Below are positions 47,985 through 57,444 of a stretch of 64,000 nucleotides of DNA, one piece after another. The stretch spans positions 62,001-126,000 of the forward strand of contig NZ_FXAY01000006.1 in NCBI RefSeq assembly GCF_900177685.1, in the 5' to 3' direction. The position numbers and the translations under genes were made by a program. The notes beneath the pieces are model-generated. The model searched no databases and was not told where the DNA came from. It saw only the letters and a program-made list of their open reading frames with translations. Source of the stretch: Agreia pratensis. Its GTDB lineage: Bacteria; Actinomycetota; Actinomycetes; Actinomycetales; Microbacteriaceae. Numbering within the stretch: the first letter of the stretch is position 1; every line of letters begins with the position of its first letter.

Positions 47985-49495
47985 TCCTCGTCCGTGCTGT
48001 CTTCGCGCCAGAGTCCTGCCTCTTTCTCACGCACGAGTTCTGCGCGGGCCTCTGCCTTGGCGTCCATGCGCTCGAAGTACTCCTCGCGGCGCTGGTTGCT
48101 CGTGCGTCGGCCGTCTTTGAGAAGGCGGGGGTCGAGGCCACGGGGGGCGGTGACCAACTCGGCCGTCGAGGTCATCGTGGGCTCCCAGTCGAAAACAACG
48201 CCGTTGTCGAGGCCGATGATGACGGTCGAACCCGCCTGCGCGCCCTTCTTGAAGAGCTGGTCTTCGACACCGAGCTTGGCCAGACGGTCGGCGAGGAAGC
48301 CGATGGCCTCTTCGTTCGTGAAGTCGGTCTGCTGCACCCAGCGCTCGGGCTTCGTACCGAGAACGCGGTAGATGTTTCCGCCCGATCCTCCCTCGACACG
48401 CACGGTGAACCCGGCTTCGTCGACGGCACGGGGGCGCATGACGAGGCGAGGCTTGGGCGGAGCATCGATGAGCGCCTGGCGCCCTTCTTCGACGAGCTGG
48501 GCGAGGGCGAACGACAGGGGCTTCAGACCCTCGTGACTCACGGTCGAGATCTCGAACACACGGTATCCCCGCGCCTCGAGTTCGGCGGTGACGAAGTCGG
48601 CGAGTTCGCGCCCCTCCGGCACATCGATCTTGTTCAGAGCGATGAGCTGCGGGCGTTCGATGAGCGGGATCTGGCCCTCGGGCACCGGGTATGCGGCCAG
48701 CTCCGCAAGAATGATGTCGAGGTCGGAGATCGGATCACGGCCGGGCTCGAGGGTGGCACAGTCGAGCACGTGCAGCAGCGCAGTGCACCGCTCGACGTGG
48801 CGAAGGAATTCGAGGCCCAGACCCTTGCCCTCGCTCGCGCCCTCGATGAGGCCGGGAACGTCGGCGATCGTGTAGCGGGTCTCCCCCGCCTGGACGACGC
48901 CCAGGTTGGGGTGGAGCGTGGTGAAGGGATAGTCGGCGATCTTCGGCTTAGCGGCAGAGAGCGCAGCGACGAGACTCGACTTGCCCGCCGAGGGGTACCC
49001 CACGAGCGCGACGTCGGCGACGACCTTCAGTTCGAGCCGGATGTCGCCCTCGAAGCCGAGCGTTCCGAGCAGAGCGAAGCCGGGAGCCTTGCGCTTCGTG
49101 TTCGCCAGCGCGGCGTTTCCGAGCCCGCCCTGTCCAGCCTCGGCGACGACGACGCGCATGCCGGCGTCTGTCATGTCGGCGAGCTCGGTGCCGTCGGCGT
49201 CTTTCACGAGCGTTCCGATGGGCACGCTCAGCACGAGTTCATCTGCGTTGGTGCCGCTGCGGTGATCACCCATGCCAGGGCCGCCGTTCTCACTGCGACG
49301 ATGCGGTGAGCGGTGGAATCCGAGCAGCGTGGTGACGCCGGGGTCGGCGACGAGCACGATGTCTCCACCGTTCCCGCCTGTTCCGCCGTCGGGGCCCGCG
49401 AGGGGTTTGAACTTCTCGCGCTTCACCGACACGCAGCCGTTGCCGCCATTGCCTGCGCGGAGGTGGAGTGTCACATGGTCAACAAACGTCGCCAT
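47981..49495 (-). CDS. obg: GTPase Obg/CgtA
   Basis: A 504-residue ribosome-associated GTPase. The Gly-rich OBG domain (1-158; [33 protein letters not shown]) is followed by a G domain with GYPSAGKSS (G1), [17 protein letters not shown] (G3), NKIDV (G4), and a C-terminal OCT domain (about 340-430; [18 protein letters not shown]). The acidic/basic tail is typical. A terminator-like hairpin separates it from rpmA, so it may have its own promoter or be attenuated. Confidence 0.96.
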   Translation of the reverse strand: MATFVDHVTLHLRAGNGGNGCVSVKREKFKPLAGPDGGTGGNGGDIVLVADPGVTTLLGFHRSPHRRSENGGPGMGDHRSGTNADELVLSVPIGTLVKDADGTELADMTDAGMRVVVAEAGQGGLGNAALANTKRKAPGFALLGTLGFEGDIRLELKVVADVALVGYPSAGKSSLVAALSAAKPKIADYPFTTLHPNLGVVQAGETRYTIADVPGLIEGASEGKGLGLEFLRHVERCTALLHVLDCATLEPGRDPISDLDIILAELAAYPVPEGQIPLIERPQLIALNKIDVPEGRELADFVTAELEARGYRVFEISTVSHEGLKPLSFALAQLVEEGRQALIDAPPKPRLVMRPRAVDEAGFTVRVEGGSGGNIYRVLGTKPERWVQQTDFTNEEAIGFLADRLAKLGVEDQLFKKGAQAGSTVIIGLDNGVVFDWEPTMTSTAELVTAPRGLDPRLLKDGRRTSNQRREEYFERMDAKAEARAELVREKEAGLWREDSTDEE

Positions 49496-49534
49496 CTGCT
49501 CTCCTAACGTTGGTGTTTCAGTGAAAAACGAAGA

Positions 49535-49568
49535 ATGGCAGGAACGGGCCGAAGCCCGCCCCTGCCAT
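49535..49568 (-). terminator. Terminator between rpmA and obg
   Basis: ATGGCAGG and CGGGC pair with their complements around a CGAA loop, with one small internal loop. On the minus strand CGTTTTTC follows. It would end or reduce transcription from rplU-rpmA into obg. Confidence 0.8.
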
Positions 49569-49587
49569 CTGTGCCTGCGAGGTGGTG

Positions 49588-49842
49588 CTACTCGCCTGCC
49601 ACGATGTTGATGACCTTGCGGCCACCCTTGTGTCCGAACTCGACCGAACCTGCGGCCAGAGCGAACAGGGTGTCGTCGCCGCCACGGCCGACGTTCACGC
49701 CGGGGTGGAAGTGAGTGCCGCGCTGGCGAACGATGATCTCGCCCGCTCCGACGACCTGGCCACCGAAGCGCTTGACGCCCAGACGCTGTGCGTTGGAGTC
49801 ACGACCGTTGCGAGTGGAACTCGCGCCCTTTTTATGTGCCAT
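49588..49842 (-). CDS. rpmA: 50S ribosomal protein L27
   Basis: An 84-residue protein: [42 protein letters not shown]. The N terminus begins directly with the mature AHKKG, without the cleaved extension seen in Firmicutes. L27 contacts the peptidyl-transferase centre. It is co-transcribed with rplU, 14 bp away. Confidence 0.97.
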   Translation of the reverse strand: MAHKKGASSTRNGRDSNAQRLGVKRFGGQVVGAGEIIVRQRGTHFHPGVNVGRGGDDTLFALAAGSVEFGHKGGRKVINIVAGE

Positions 49843-49856
49843 TAGCTCTTCCTGCC

Positions 49857-50165
49857 CTACTTGATTCCGGTGACCTTGACGCGGGTCAGGTCTTGACGGT
49901 GACCCTGGCGCTTCTTGTACCCGGTCTTGTTCTTGAACTTCTGGATGACGATCTTCGGGCCACGGAGGTCTTCGAGAACCTCGGCGGTGACGGTGACCTT
50001 GGCAAGCGATGCGGCGTCGAAGGTGATCTTGTCACCGTCGACGAGCAGCACGGCGGCCAACTCGATGTTGCCGTCTTTGTCGGCCTTGATGCGGTCGAGG
50101 GTGACGATCGTGCCGACCTCTACCTTTTCTTGCCGACCACCGGCGCGCACAACTGCGTAAACCAC
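49857..50165 (-). CDS. rplU: 50S ribosomal protein L21
   Basis: A 102-residue protein: [26 protein letters not shown] with the C-terminal [24 protein letters not shown] signature. L21 binds 23S rRNA. It heads the rplU-rpmA operon. The 196-bp region upstream must hold the promoter and leader. Confidence 0.97.
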   Translation of the reverse strand: MVYAVVRAGGRQEKVEVGTIVTLDRIKADKDGNIELAAVLLVDGDKITFDAASLAKVTVTAEVLEDLRGPKIVIQKFKNKTGYKKRQGHRQDLTRVKVTGIK

Positions 50166-50264
50166 TTCAGTACCTATTCTCTAGAGAGCGAATGCCCACA
50201 AAACTCGATTGACACGCGGGCTGAGCCAAGCGCGCGCCAACGGACAACTTTACGTCAAGCTCGC

Positions 50265-50284
50265 GCTCCGGTCAAACCCGGAGC
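50265..50284 (-). other. Hairpin in the rplU upstream region
   Basis: GCTCCGG and CCGGAGC pair around a TCAAAC loop. No T-run follows on the minus strand. It could be a weak terminator of the upstream gene or part of the rplU leader. Confidence 0.3.
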
Positions 50285-50361
50285 ACGTTGATGAGCGCCT
50301 TCCCCCGAGGGTTCGGTCGAGGTCTTTGCGCTCTCGACAGCATAACAGCCCCCGGTGGCGG

Positions 50362-51723
50362 TTACTGCCAGGTGACGCGGAGACCTGTCAGGGTGCGCTC
50401 CACCGCGCCACTCGACCGGTCGACGAGAGAGGTCGCGACCTCGGCTCCAGTACGCGGCTGCACAGCGATCGCAAGGTACTGCGTGTTCGGCGACTGCGTG
50501 ACCGAGACGATGCGCGCCTCCGCCGAAGCGGTGTCGAAGATGACCGTTGCCCCGCCGTCATCGCTTCGCACGACGACCTGCCTCGTGGTGCCATCGACAG
50601 CGCCGACGCTCACCACGGAGACGGTCGTCGTGTCGTCGGGCCCTAGGAGCGGCAGTCCGACAGGGATCGCACCCTCTGGGAGGATCGGCTTGAGCGGCGA
50701 CACCTCACCCGAGAGCAGATCGAGCACGTGGAAGGCTCCCTGACCGCCGATCACCGACTGTGCTCCCGCCGGAGCGACCTCACCGAGATCGTCGTAGTCA
50801 CCGATCACGGCCCCCTGCTGCAGCGCGGAGTCGTAGATCGACATCACGCCGTCGGCGGTCGTCTCGACCAGAGTGCTGTCGGGAATGAATCGCCACTGGT
50901 CCACCTGGAGCGGCTCACCGATCACGGTGCCGGGCAGTGTGAACGAGGTGTGCTTGGCAAGCAGATCGAACAACAGAAGCGTGTTCGAGTAGCCGTCGGC
51001 AGGGTCGGCACCGGTGAAGCGGAACCCGAGCATCGCCTGTTTCACCGAGGAGCCGAGTTGCGTGATCGTTCCGCGCGTCGGCAGGGGTAGCGTCTCGACG
51101 GCGCTCTGTCCGGGTGCCACCAGCACGAGCTGCGACATGCCATCATCGGTCTCGGTCGCGATTGCGAGACTCGACCCGACAACGGCGAAGTCCTGGATGC
51201 GCGGGGCCGAGTAGACGACGTCTCTCGCGGTTCCGGAGACCGTGGTTCGCACGATGGCGTCGGCGGCGCCGCCCACCGCATCCGGCGCGCCTTTCTGCAG
51301 ATAGTAGAGCGGCGGCGATCCCGTCGTGAAGGAATAGTCGAACGTCGACGCGGCCTCGTGGAACGGGCTCGTGACCCCGGACACGGACACGACGTAGTCG
51401 GTGCCGTACAACAGGCGCTGCTCGAAGGTGATGGAGAGCGTGTTTCCATCGGTGGCGACCTTCAGGGGAATGCTCGGCGTGACACTCACCTGCTCGGCGT
51501 CGATCTCGGCGAGCGGCTCGTTCGAGTGCATCAGCAGTCGTTGCTGGGTCAGCTGCACGACACCATCGGCATCGATGTCGGAGCGCACGAGCCGCGGACC
51601 CTGCCCCAGGGTCAACACGGCGAGACCGGTGCACAGCACGACCAGCACGGCGACCATCGCCGCCAGGGTGCGGCGGAACGAGCCTCGGTGTGCGGGCGCG
51701 GCCCCTCGCGACTCAGTAGACAT
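50362..51723 (-). CDS. Membrane-anchored protein with Ig-like and beta-propeller-like regions
   Basis: A 453-residue protein. One N-terminal helix (TLAAMVAVLVVLCTGLAVLTLG) anchors or exports it. Residues about 40-130 resemble a bacterial Ig-like Big_5 domain (LLMHSNEPLAEIDAEQVSVTPSIPLKVATDGNTLSITFEQRLLYGTDYVVSVSGVTS). The rest shows repeated short strands as in WD/YVTN-type propellers. I do not recognise a specific family. It overlaps the TIGR03943 gene by 11 bp; an alternative GTG start lies 9 nt upstream. Confidence 0.72.
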   Translation of the reverse strand: MSTESRGAAPAHRGSFRRTLAAMVAVLVVLCTGLAVLTLGQGPRLVRSDIDADGVVQLTQQRLLMHSNEPLAEIDAEQVSVTPSIPLKVATDGNTLSITFEQRLLYGTDYVVSVSGVTSPFHEAASTFDYSFTTGSPPLYYLQKGAPDAVGGAADAIVRTTVSGTARDVVYSAPRIQDFAVVGSSLAIATETDDGMSQLVLVAPGQSAVETLPLPTRGTITQLGSSVKQAMLGFRFTGADPADGYSNTLLLFDLLAKHTSFTLPGTVIGEPLQVDQWRFIPDSTLVETTADGVMSIYDSALQQGAVIGDYDDLGEVAPAGAQSVIGGQGAFHVLDLLSGEVSPLKPILPEGAIPVGLPLLGPDDTTTVSVVSVGAVDGTTRQVVVRSDDGGATVIFDTASAEARIVSVTQSPNTQYLAIAVQPRTGAEVATSLVDRSSGAVERTLTGLRVTWQ

Positions 51724-52456
51724 AGGGGTCACTCGGCTCGTCGACCGGGCTCACCTGCTGGGGCACGATCACCATCGGCTGGCGACTCTTGACGCTCGGA
51801 TTCAGGTCGAAGGCCCCCGTCACCTCGACCCAGTCGTCGAGCGCGAGCGACGACTTCCAGTCGGGCTGGTACACCGGCACCCCGACCGGCTGCGCATCGG
51901 CGGCGCAGCAGGTCACGAAAAAGCGTGTGACGAAGAACACGTTCTCCGGATCGTCGGGATCGGCGCTGATGAAACCGGTGAGCGTGGTGGGTTTTCCCGC
52001 GATTCCTTGCAGATCTGTGCTCTGCCGCAGGGCTGTAGCCCACTCCTTGACGCCGTAGTCCGCGGTGTCACCGGTGGCCTGCTGCGACCCCGCGCCCACG
52101 ACCGTGCCGCTGTTCACGCTGCGCTGGTCGGCGGTGGCCGAGGTGAGCGTCGCGGGCGGCAGAACGATCAATGAGCCGACGCCGAACAGGCTCGCGACCA
52201 CGACCGCTACCGACAGGCCGAGCCGCCACGCGCGACGCGTCGGTCCAGCGTCCGTCGCCTCGTCGGCCGGTACCCTCACGACGAAGCTGGCGACGACCAC
52301 CACGATGCCGCAGACGGCCGCGATGACGGTGAAGGCGAAGTAGCGGGGGTGGACGTAGAGCCCCAGGTCGCCGTTGATCCACAGCCACACGGTCGTCACG
52401 CAGGCCACCAGGGTCAGAACGACGCCGATCCATCGTTGTCTCACGCTGTCAAACAA
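51713..52456 (-). CDS. TIGR03943 family protein (partner of a DUF318 permease)
   Basis: A 247-residue protein with two N-terminal helices, a linker helix and a soluble C-terminal domain carrying FFVTRFFVTCCAADAQPVGVPVY, the family's CCAAD signature. In B. subtilis the relatives YcgQ and YcgR are a zinc-regulated pair. The start may be TTG at 52456 or GTG at 52444; neither has a clear ribosome site. Confidence 0.85.
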   Translation of the reverse strand: MFDSVRQRWIGVVLTLVACVTTVWLWINGDLGLYVHPRYFAFTVIAAVCGIVVVVASFVVRVPADEATDAGPTRRAWRLGLSVAVVVASLFGVGSLIVLPPATLTSATADQRSVNSGTVVGAGSQQATGDTADYGVKEWATALRQSTDLQGIAGKPTTLTGFISADPDDPENVFFVTRFFVTCCAADAQPVGVPVYQPDWKSSLALDDWVEVTGAFDLNPSVKSRQPMVIVPQQVSPVDEPSDPYVY

Positions 52457-53525
52457 GAACGTTCACCGCCAATCCCAATGCCGCGGCCATCAGCCCGACG
52501 AGGAGGGAAACCTGCAAAAGAGTCTTGGTCGTGAACGTGGTGCGCATCAGCGCCAGCATCTTCACGTCGATCATCGGTCCGAAGGTCAGGAACGACACGA
52601 TCGCTCCGGTCGAGAAGATGCCGCCGAACGACAGGATGAAGAAGGCATCGACATTCGAGCAGACAGACACGACGAAGGCGAGAGCCATCAACGCCAGCAC
52701 CGACCACACCGGGTTGCTGCCGAGCGCGACCAGCACGTCGCGCGGCACGATGGTCTGGATGCCGCCGGCCACGAGCGAGCCGATGATCAGCGCGGGCATG
52801 ATTCCCGTGGTCTCCCGCACGAACATCGCCAGGCTGCGCACGAGTCGGGGACCGGACTCATCGTGGGCGACGGCGCACTCCCGCACGAACCCCGGCGTCA
52901 GGAGGGCATCCGGATCGGAGTGCTTCGAGTAGAGCCACCCGATGGTGTTCGCGATGACGAAACCACCCACGAGTCGTGCAATGAGGACGATCGGGTCTCC
53001 CCCGAACGCCTGCTGTGTGGTGATGATGGTGATCGGATTGAGGATGGGCGCGGCGAGCAGAAAGGTCAGGGATTCGGGCACGGTGAAGCCGCGGATGATG
53101 AGCCCGCGCGCCAGCGGCACATTGCCGCACTCGCATACGGGCAGCAGCATGCCGATGAGCGAGATGCAAGCTCGACGGGCCACAGGGTTCTTGGGGAGGA
53201 TGCGGTCGAAGAATCCCGCGGGAAGCCAGACCTGCACGATCACCGCGAGCACGATACCGAGCAGAACGAAAGGCAACGATTCGACGATGACGCTGATCGA
53301 GAGGGTGATGAAGTCCTGCATGCGGTTGGGCAGGCTCCACCCGAGGCCCGGTATGAGGGCGCGAACCGCGAACAGGAGAGCTACGACGCCGACGCCGACG
53401 GCGATTCGCACGAGCAGCTGACGACCCGTCACCGATGCCGAGTGCGTATGCCCCTCGTGCCCCGTGTTCTCATCGTGATCGGTGTGATCACCATGACCAT
53501 CGAGCGTGAATCGGGTGGAAGACAT
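52449..53525 (-). CDS. DUF318/ArsP-like permease with His-rich N terminus
   Basis: A 358-residue protein with about eight to ten helices of the PF03773 permease family. LPVCECGNVPLARGLIIRG and AAPILNPITIITTQQAF are hallmarks. The cytoplasmic N terminus HGDHTDHDENTGHEGHTHS has six His and several acidic residues, probably a metal-binding segment. With the TIGR03943 partner this suggests a zinc or other divalent metal transporter; I see no Zur box. The ATG at MSSTRFTLDG was preferred over a longer frame. Confidence 0.83.
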   Translation of the reverse strand: MSSTRFTLDGHGDHTDHDENTGHEGHTHSASVTGRQLLVRIAVGVGVVALLFAVRALIPGLGWSLPNRMQDFITLSISVIVESLPFVLLGIVLAVIVQVWLPAGFFDRILPKNPVARRACISLIGMLLPVCECGNVPLARGLIIRGFTVPESLTFLLAAPILNPITIITTQQAFGGDPIVLIARLVGGFVIANTIGWLYSKHSDPDALLTPGFVRECAVAHDESGPRLVRSLAMFVRETTGIMPALIIGSLVAGGIQTIVPRDVLVALGSNPVWSVLALMALAFVVSVCSNVDAFFILSFGGIFSTGAIVSFLTFGPMIDVKMLALMRTTFTTKTLLQVSLLVGLMAAALGLAVNVLV

Positions 53526-53598
53526 CGGGCACCAGAGTACAAGCCGCTGGGAGGCCCGAGGGTGAGGAGCGCCGAGCAGCCGTACACTCGAGAAGACT

Positions 53599-53877
53599 AT
53601 GACCGTGCTCATCGATTGGCCCATCTGGCCCGCTCACGGCACCGTCTGGGGCCACCTCGTCAGCGATTCGTCGCTCGATGAGCTTCACGAATTCGCGCAA
53701 GCGGCCGGTCTGCCCGCGCGCAGCTTCGACCTCGACCATTACGACGTGCCCATCGCTCGTCACGACGAGCTCGTGGCCGCAGGCGCGCTGCCCGTCAGCT
53801 ACCGCGACCTGGTGCGCCGGCTCGAGCGCAGCGGATTACGCGTCAAAGGCCGCGACCGCCCCGGTGCGGGGCGATAG
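53599..53877 (+). CDS. DUF4031 domain protein
   Basis: A 92-residue protein, MTVLIDWPIWPAHGTVWGHLVSDSSLDELHEFAQAAGLPARSFDLDHYDVP. This matches the small DUF4031 family common in actinobacteria; function unknown. GAGAAG precedes the ATG. It is the only plus-strand gene between rplU and rne. Confidence 0.85.
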   Translation: MTVLIDWPIWPAHGTVWGHLVSDSSLDELHEFAQAAGLPARSFDLDHYDVPIARHDELVAAGALPVSYRDLVRRLERSGLRVKGRDRPGAGR

Positions 53878-53907
53878 CGGCCTCTGACGAGTGCTGCGGT
53901 CTGACCG

Positions 53908-56514
53908 CTACTGCTGCTGTTCCTCGGGCGTCGGAGCCGAGAGTGCAGCCGTGCTCACTCGACGGCTGCGCGAACGGCCCTGACCGGGCTGCTTGGGCTC
54001 GGGAAGAGCGCCGAGCACCGAATCGAGAAGCACTTCGGCGTCTCGGTTCGAGATGCGGCGCTGCGCGGCCGGCGCCTTCGCTACGGGGATATCGAGGATA
54101 TCAATTGCCGGAAGCTCTGCAGCGACGGGAGCCGCTGCGGCATCCGTGGTCGCGGAGACCTGAGGCTTCTCGGTCGTCGAAGACGACTCGGTGCTCTCGA
54201 CATCGACCACGGGCTTCGACTGGCGTGCGCGCCGGTTGCCCTTGCGACGTGACGATGTGGGCGCATCCGAGCCCGACGCATCCGGCGCTGTCTGAACGTT
54301 CTCAGACACCGAAGCGACCTCGACAGGCGCTTCGACAGCGGGCGCCGACGCAGCCTTGGCCGCCTCGGACTGCTCCTGGGTGATGATGTTCACCGCACCC
54401 GTGTGTGTGGAGATGGTCGACGCGGCGATCTTGGCGAGCGCGTTCTTCGCGTCGTCGGTGATGCCGTGCGGCTTGGTGGCGGGCGCGCTGTGCGATGTCG
54501 ATCCGTTCGAGGAGCCGTTGCCGTTGTTCGACGACCCGTTCGAACCGTTGCCGTTGCCGTTGCTGTTGCCATTGCCGCGACCCGAGCGCCGACGCTCCTG
54601 CTGAGGGGCGCCCGACGAAGCGGGGGCGTTTCCCGTTCCGCGGTGCTTCACGACGGGATCGTGGTGCACGATGACACCGCGCCCGGCGCAGACCTCGCAG
54701 GCCTCGCTGAATGACTCGAGCAGTCCGAGACCCAGCTTCTTGCGTGTCATCTGCACGAGTCCGAGCGAGGTGACCTCGGCCACCTGGTGCTTGGTGCGGT
54801 CGCGGCTGAGGCATTCGACCATGCGTCGCAGAACCAGATCGCGATTCGACTCGAGAACCATGTCGATGAAGTCGACGACGATGATGCCGCCGATGTCGCG
54901 CAGACGCAGCTGCCGCACGATCTCTTCAGCGGCTTCGAGGTTGTTCTTGGTGACGGTCTCCTCGAGGTTTCCGCCGGAGCCCACGAACTTGCCGGTATTG
55001 ACGTCGACGACCGTCATGGCCTCGGTTCGGTCGATCACGAGCGATCCACCCGACGGCAGCCAGACCTTGCGGTCGAGCGCCTTCTCGATCTGCTCAGAGA
55101 TGCGGAACTCGTCGAAAGCGTCACGGTCGCCCTCGTAGCGTTCGACTCTGTCGAGCAGATCGGGAGCGACCTGGCCGAGGTACGTCTCGATCGTCGAGCG
55201 AGCGTCGTCACCCGAGATGACAAGGCGCTGGAAATCTTCGTTGAACACGTCGCGCACGATCTTGATCAGCAGATCGGGCTCGGAGTGGAGAAGGGCCGGT
55301 GACTGCTGCTTCTGCACCGCGGTCGAGATCTCGGCCCACTGCTTGGTGAGGCGACTCACGTCGAGGGTCAGCTGCTCTTCGGTCGCGCCCTCGGAGGCAG
55401 TGCGCACGATCACGCCGACGTTGTCGGGCAGCACCTCTTTGAGGATCTTCTTGAGGCGCGAGCGCTCGACATCGGGGAGTTTGCGCGAGATGCCGTTCAT
55501 CGATCCGTTGGGCACGTACACGAGGTAGCGGCCCGGGAGCGAGATCTGGCTGGTCAGGCGGGCACCTTTGTGACCGACCGGATCTTTTGTGACCTGCACC
55601 AGAACGGTTGCACCCGGCTTGAGGGCCAGTTCGATCTTGCGTGCCTGGTTGCCACCGTTCGGGTTCTCCGCGGCTGCGGCATCCCAATCGACCTCACCCG
55701 AGTAGAGCACGGCGTTGCGTCCGCGTCCGATGTCGACGAATGCCGCCTCCATGCTGGGCAGAACGTTCTGCACCTTGCCGAGGTAGACGTTGCCGATCAG
55801 CGAGGCGTCCTGCGCCTTGGCGACATAGTGCTCGACCAGTACGCCGTCTTCGAGCACGCCGATCTGAATCTTGTTGTCTTTGGCCCGCACGACCATGACC
55901 CGGTCGACAGACTCGCGGCGGGCCAGGAACTCGGCCTCGGTGACGACAGGACGACGACGACCCGCATCCCGACCGTCGCGACGACGCTGCTTCTTGGCCT
56001 CGAGACGAGTCGACCCCTTGATGCGCTGTGGTTCGGTGATGAGTTCGGGTTCGGGCCGAGGGGCGCGGACCTTGACGACGGTGTTGGCCGGATCGTTGTC
56101 TCCCGGCCTGTTGTCTTCGCCTGAACGGCGGCGTGAGCGGCGCCGTACAGAGGTGTCGGGACGATCATCGTCGTCGTTCTCATCGTCGTCGCGCGGGGGC
56201 AAGGGCCGAATGTCGGGCGCCTGGAAGATCAGCGACGTGGTCGGGCGCACGACGGGCGCCTGAGCGGGCGCGTCGGCCGTCGCAGCGGGCTCGAGGGGCG
56301 CGAGGCCCGGGTGCTCCTCGTCGAAGCCGGCCGCGACCTCGGTCGGGGCCTCTGGCGCCTGCCTCGGCGCGTCCGGCACCACGGGGGGCGCGACGGGAGT
56401 CTCGAGCGCGGGAGCCTCAGCGGGCTTCTTCGCCGACTTCCGACCTCCGAAGAGGCGCTTGCGCGGTGCTGATTCTGTGTTCGATGAACCGTTGTTGTTG
56501 TTGTCTTCCACCAT
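53908..56514 (-). CDS. rne: Ribonuclease E/G
   Basis: An 868-residue endoribonuclease of mRNA turnover and rRNA processing. The N-terminal 200 residues are acidic/basic and disordered. The S1 domain (about 238-310) has IGNVYLGKVQNVLPSMEAAFVDIGRGRNAVL. The catalytic DNase I-like region has VVDVNTGKFVG and GGIIVVDFIDM (Mg Asp residues). The Zn-link is CEVCAGRGV near residue 605. The C-terminal 230 residues are low-complexity, as in actinobacterial RNase E, with an Asn/Gly/Ser tract. Confidence 0.94.
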   Translation of the reverse strand: MVEDNNNNGSSNTESAPRKRLFGGRKSAKKPAEAPALETPVAPPVVPDAPRQAPEAPTEVAAGFDEEHPGLAPLEPAATADAPAQAPVVRPTTSLIFQAPDIRPLPPRDDDENDDDDRPDTSVRRRSRRRSGEDNRPGDNDPANTVVKVRAPRPEPELITEPQRIKGSTRLEAKKQRRRDGRDAGRRRPVVTEAEFLARRESVDRVMVVRAKDNKIQIGVLEDGVLVEHYVAKAQDASLIGNVYLGKVQNVLPSMEAAFVDIGRGRNAVLYSGEVDWDAAAAENPNGGNQARKIELALKPGATVLVQVTKDPVGHKGARLTSQISLPGRYLVYVPNGSMNGISRKLPDVERSRLKKILKEVLPDNVGVIVRTASEGATEEQLTLDVSRLTKQWAEISTAVQKQQSPALLHSEPDLLIKIVRDVFNEDFQRLVISGDDARSTIETYLGQVAPDLLDRVERYEGDRDAFDEFRISEQIEKALDRKVWLPSGGSLVIDRTEAMTVVDVNTGKFVGSGGNLEETVTKNNLEAAEEIVRQLRLRDIGGIIVVDFIDMVLESNRDLVLRRMVECLSRDRTKHQVAEVTSLGLVQMTRKKLGLGLLESFSEACEVCAGRGVIVHHDPVVKHRGTGNAPASSGAPQQERRRSGRGNGNSNGNGNGSNGSSNNGNGSSNGSTSHSAPATKPHGITDDAKNALAKIAASTISTHTGAVNIITQEQSEAAKAASAPAVEAPVEVASVSENVQTAPDASGSDAPTSSRRKGNRRARQSKPVVDVESTESSSTTEKPQVSATTDAAAAPVAAELPAIDILDIPVAKAPAAQRRISNRDAEVLLDSVLGALPEPKQPGQGRSRSRRVSTAALSAPTPEEQQQ
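54499..54584. repeat. Low-complexity NGN/GNS repeat in rne
   Basis: Reiterated CCGTTG triplets and variants encode a run of about 28 residues of Asn, Gly and Ser in the disordered C-terminal arm of RNase E. It is probably length-variable between strains. Confidence 0.7.
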
Positions 56515-56785
56515 TGCTGGTGCACTCCTTGCCGAACCGGTGGCCGCGCCACCCGTCGGTACTCTCCAGAGCGAGCCCGCCGCCTGAGCGACGCCCTCGC
56601 CAATCCTTTACACGGACAGCCGGCGACATAGGCTCTGGCTGCCTTTACGTGTACTTCTTTTGTGACTGTACATCTGTGTTCGGATGAGGCGGGCGACCGA
56701 TGAGGTTGCGCCTGCTTTCGTTCCGACAAGCCTTCTTTGGCGTCTTCCCGGACGCGGCCAGGAGGACTGACGCCAATTATCGCAT

Positions 56786-56800
56786 GCATTCTCAGAATGC
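56786..56800. promoter_or_regulatory. Palindrome before the VKOR gene
   Basis: GCATTCT-C-AGAATGC, a perfect 7-bp inverted repeat. It lies 17 to 31 bp before the -10, over the -35 region, and could be an operator. Confidence 0.5.
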
Positions 56801-56813
56801 GTATTTTGCGCTG

Positions 56814-56822
56814 TGCGATAAT
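56814..56822 (+). promoter_or_regulatory. Extended -10 for a leaderless VKOR mRNA
   Basis: TGCGATAAT (TGN extension plus GATAAT) ends 6 nt before the GTG at 56829. No ribosome site is present. Confidence 0.55.
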
Positions 56823-56828
56823 CCGAGC

Positions 56829-57443
56829 GTGGTGGATACGGCGATGAAAACGAGAAGACCCTTTATTTTTGCGATCTTCCTGATCGTGGCCGGGGTGATC
56901 GGGTGGATCGCCGCCTTCGACCTCACTCTCGAGAAGATCGAGACTCTCACAGATCCCTCATACAGCCCGAGCTGCGACATCTCGCCTCTGGTGCAGTGCG
57001 GGGTGAACATGTCGAGCGCTCAGGGATCGGTGTTCGGCTTCCCCAACCCCATCATCGGAGTGGCGGCTTTCATGGCCCCGATCTTCGTGGGATTCGCGAT
57101 TCTGGCCGGCGCGCGATTCGCTGCGTGGTTCTGGATCACGTTCAACGCGGGCCTGTTGGCCGGCATCGTCTTCGTAGCCTGGCTCATCTCTCAGAGCATC
57201 TTCGTTCTGGGAACCCTCTGCCCGTATTGCATGGTGGTGTGGAGCGTGATGATCCCGATGTTCTTCTACGTGACGGTCTTCAACCTAAAAGAGGGCCACT
57301 TCGGCAACTCGGGCGCGTCGCGCCGGATCTTCGCCCGCATCTACCCGTTCACATGGGTTCTCGTGCTTCTCGGGTATCTGGCGATCGTCGTGATGGCGCA
57401 GCTGAGGCTCGACGCCATCACGACGATCATTCTCTACAGCTGA
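56829..57443 (+). CDS. Vitamin K epoxide reductase family protein
   Basis: A 204-residue protein with about four to five helices. It reoxidises periplasmic thiol enzymes using quinone. Cys residues are in SCDISPLVQCGVNMSSAQGSVFGFPNPIIG and the CPYC active site in LGTLCPYCMVVWSVM. The GTG at 56829 was chosen because of the -10 placement; GTG 56832 and ATG 56844 are alternatives. It stops 1 bp before ndk, which is convergent. Confidence 0.9.
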   Translation: MVDTAMKTRRPFIFAIFLIVAGVIGWIAAFDLTLEKIETLTDPSYSPSCDISPLVQCGVNMSSAQGSVFGFPNPIIGVAAFMAPIFVGFAILAGARFAAWFWITFNAGLLAGIVFVAWLISQSIFVLGTLCPYCMVVWSVMIPMFFYVTVFNLKEGHFGNSGASRRIFARIYPFTWVLVLLGYLAIVVMAQLRLDAITTIILYS

Positions 57444-57444
57444 T

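Larger units (their letters stand above)
56515..56828. promoter_or_regulatory. Divergent intergenic region of rne and the VKOR gene
   Basis: This 314-bp region holds no gene. It should contain the rne promoter and a long leader, usual for rne. Near the VKOR gene it has a palindrome and a clear extended -10. An in-frame extension of the VKOR gene through it is rejected. Confidence 0.5.

Noticed and set aside
53526-53598. A Zur box for the metal-permease gene
   Set aside because: The gap is GC-rich and has no AT-rich palindrome of the Zur type.
56700-56828. N-terminal extension of the VKOR protein to the ATG at 56700
   Set aside because: The extension crosses a palindrome and an extended -10 and is not hydrophobic or conserved in type.
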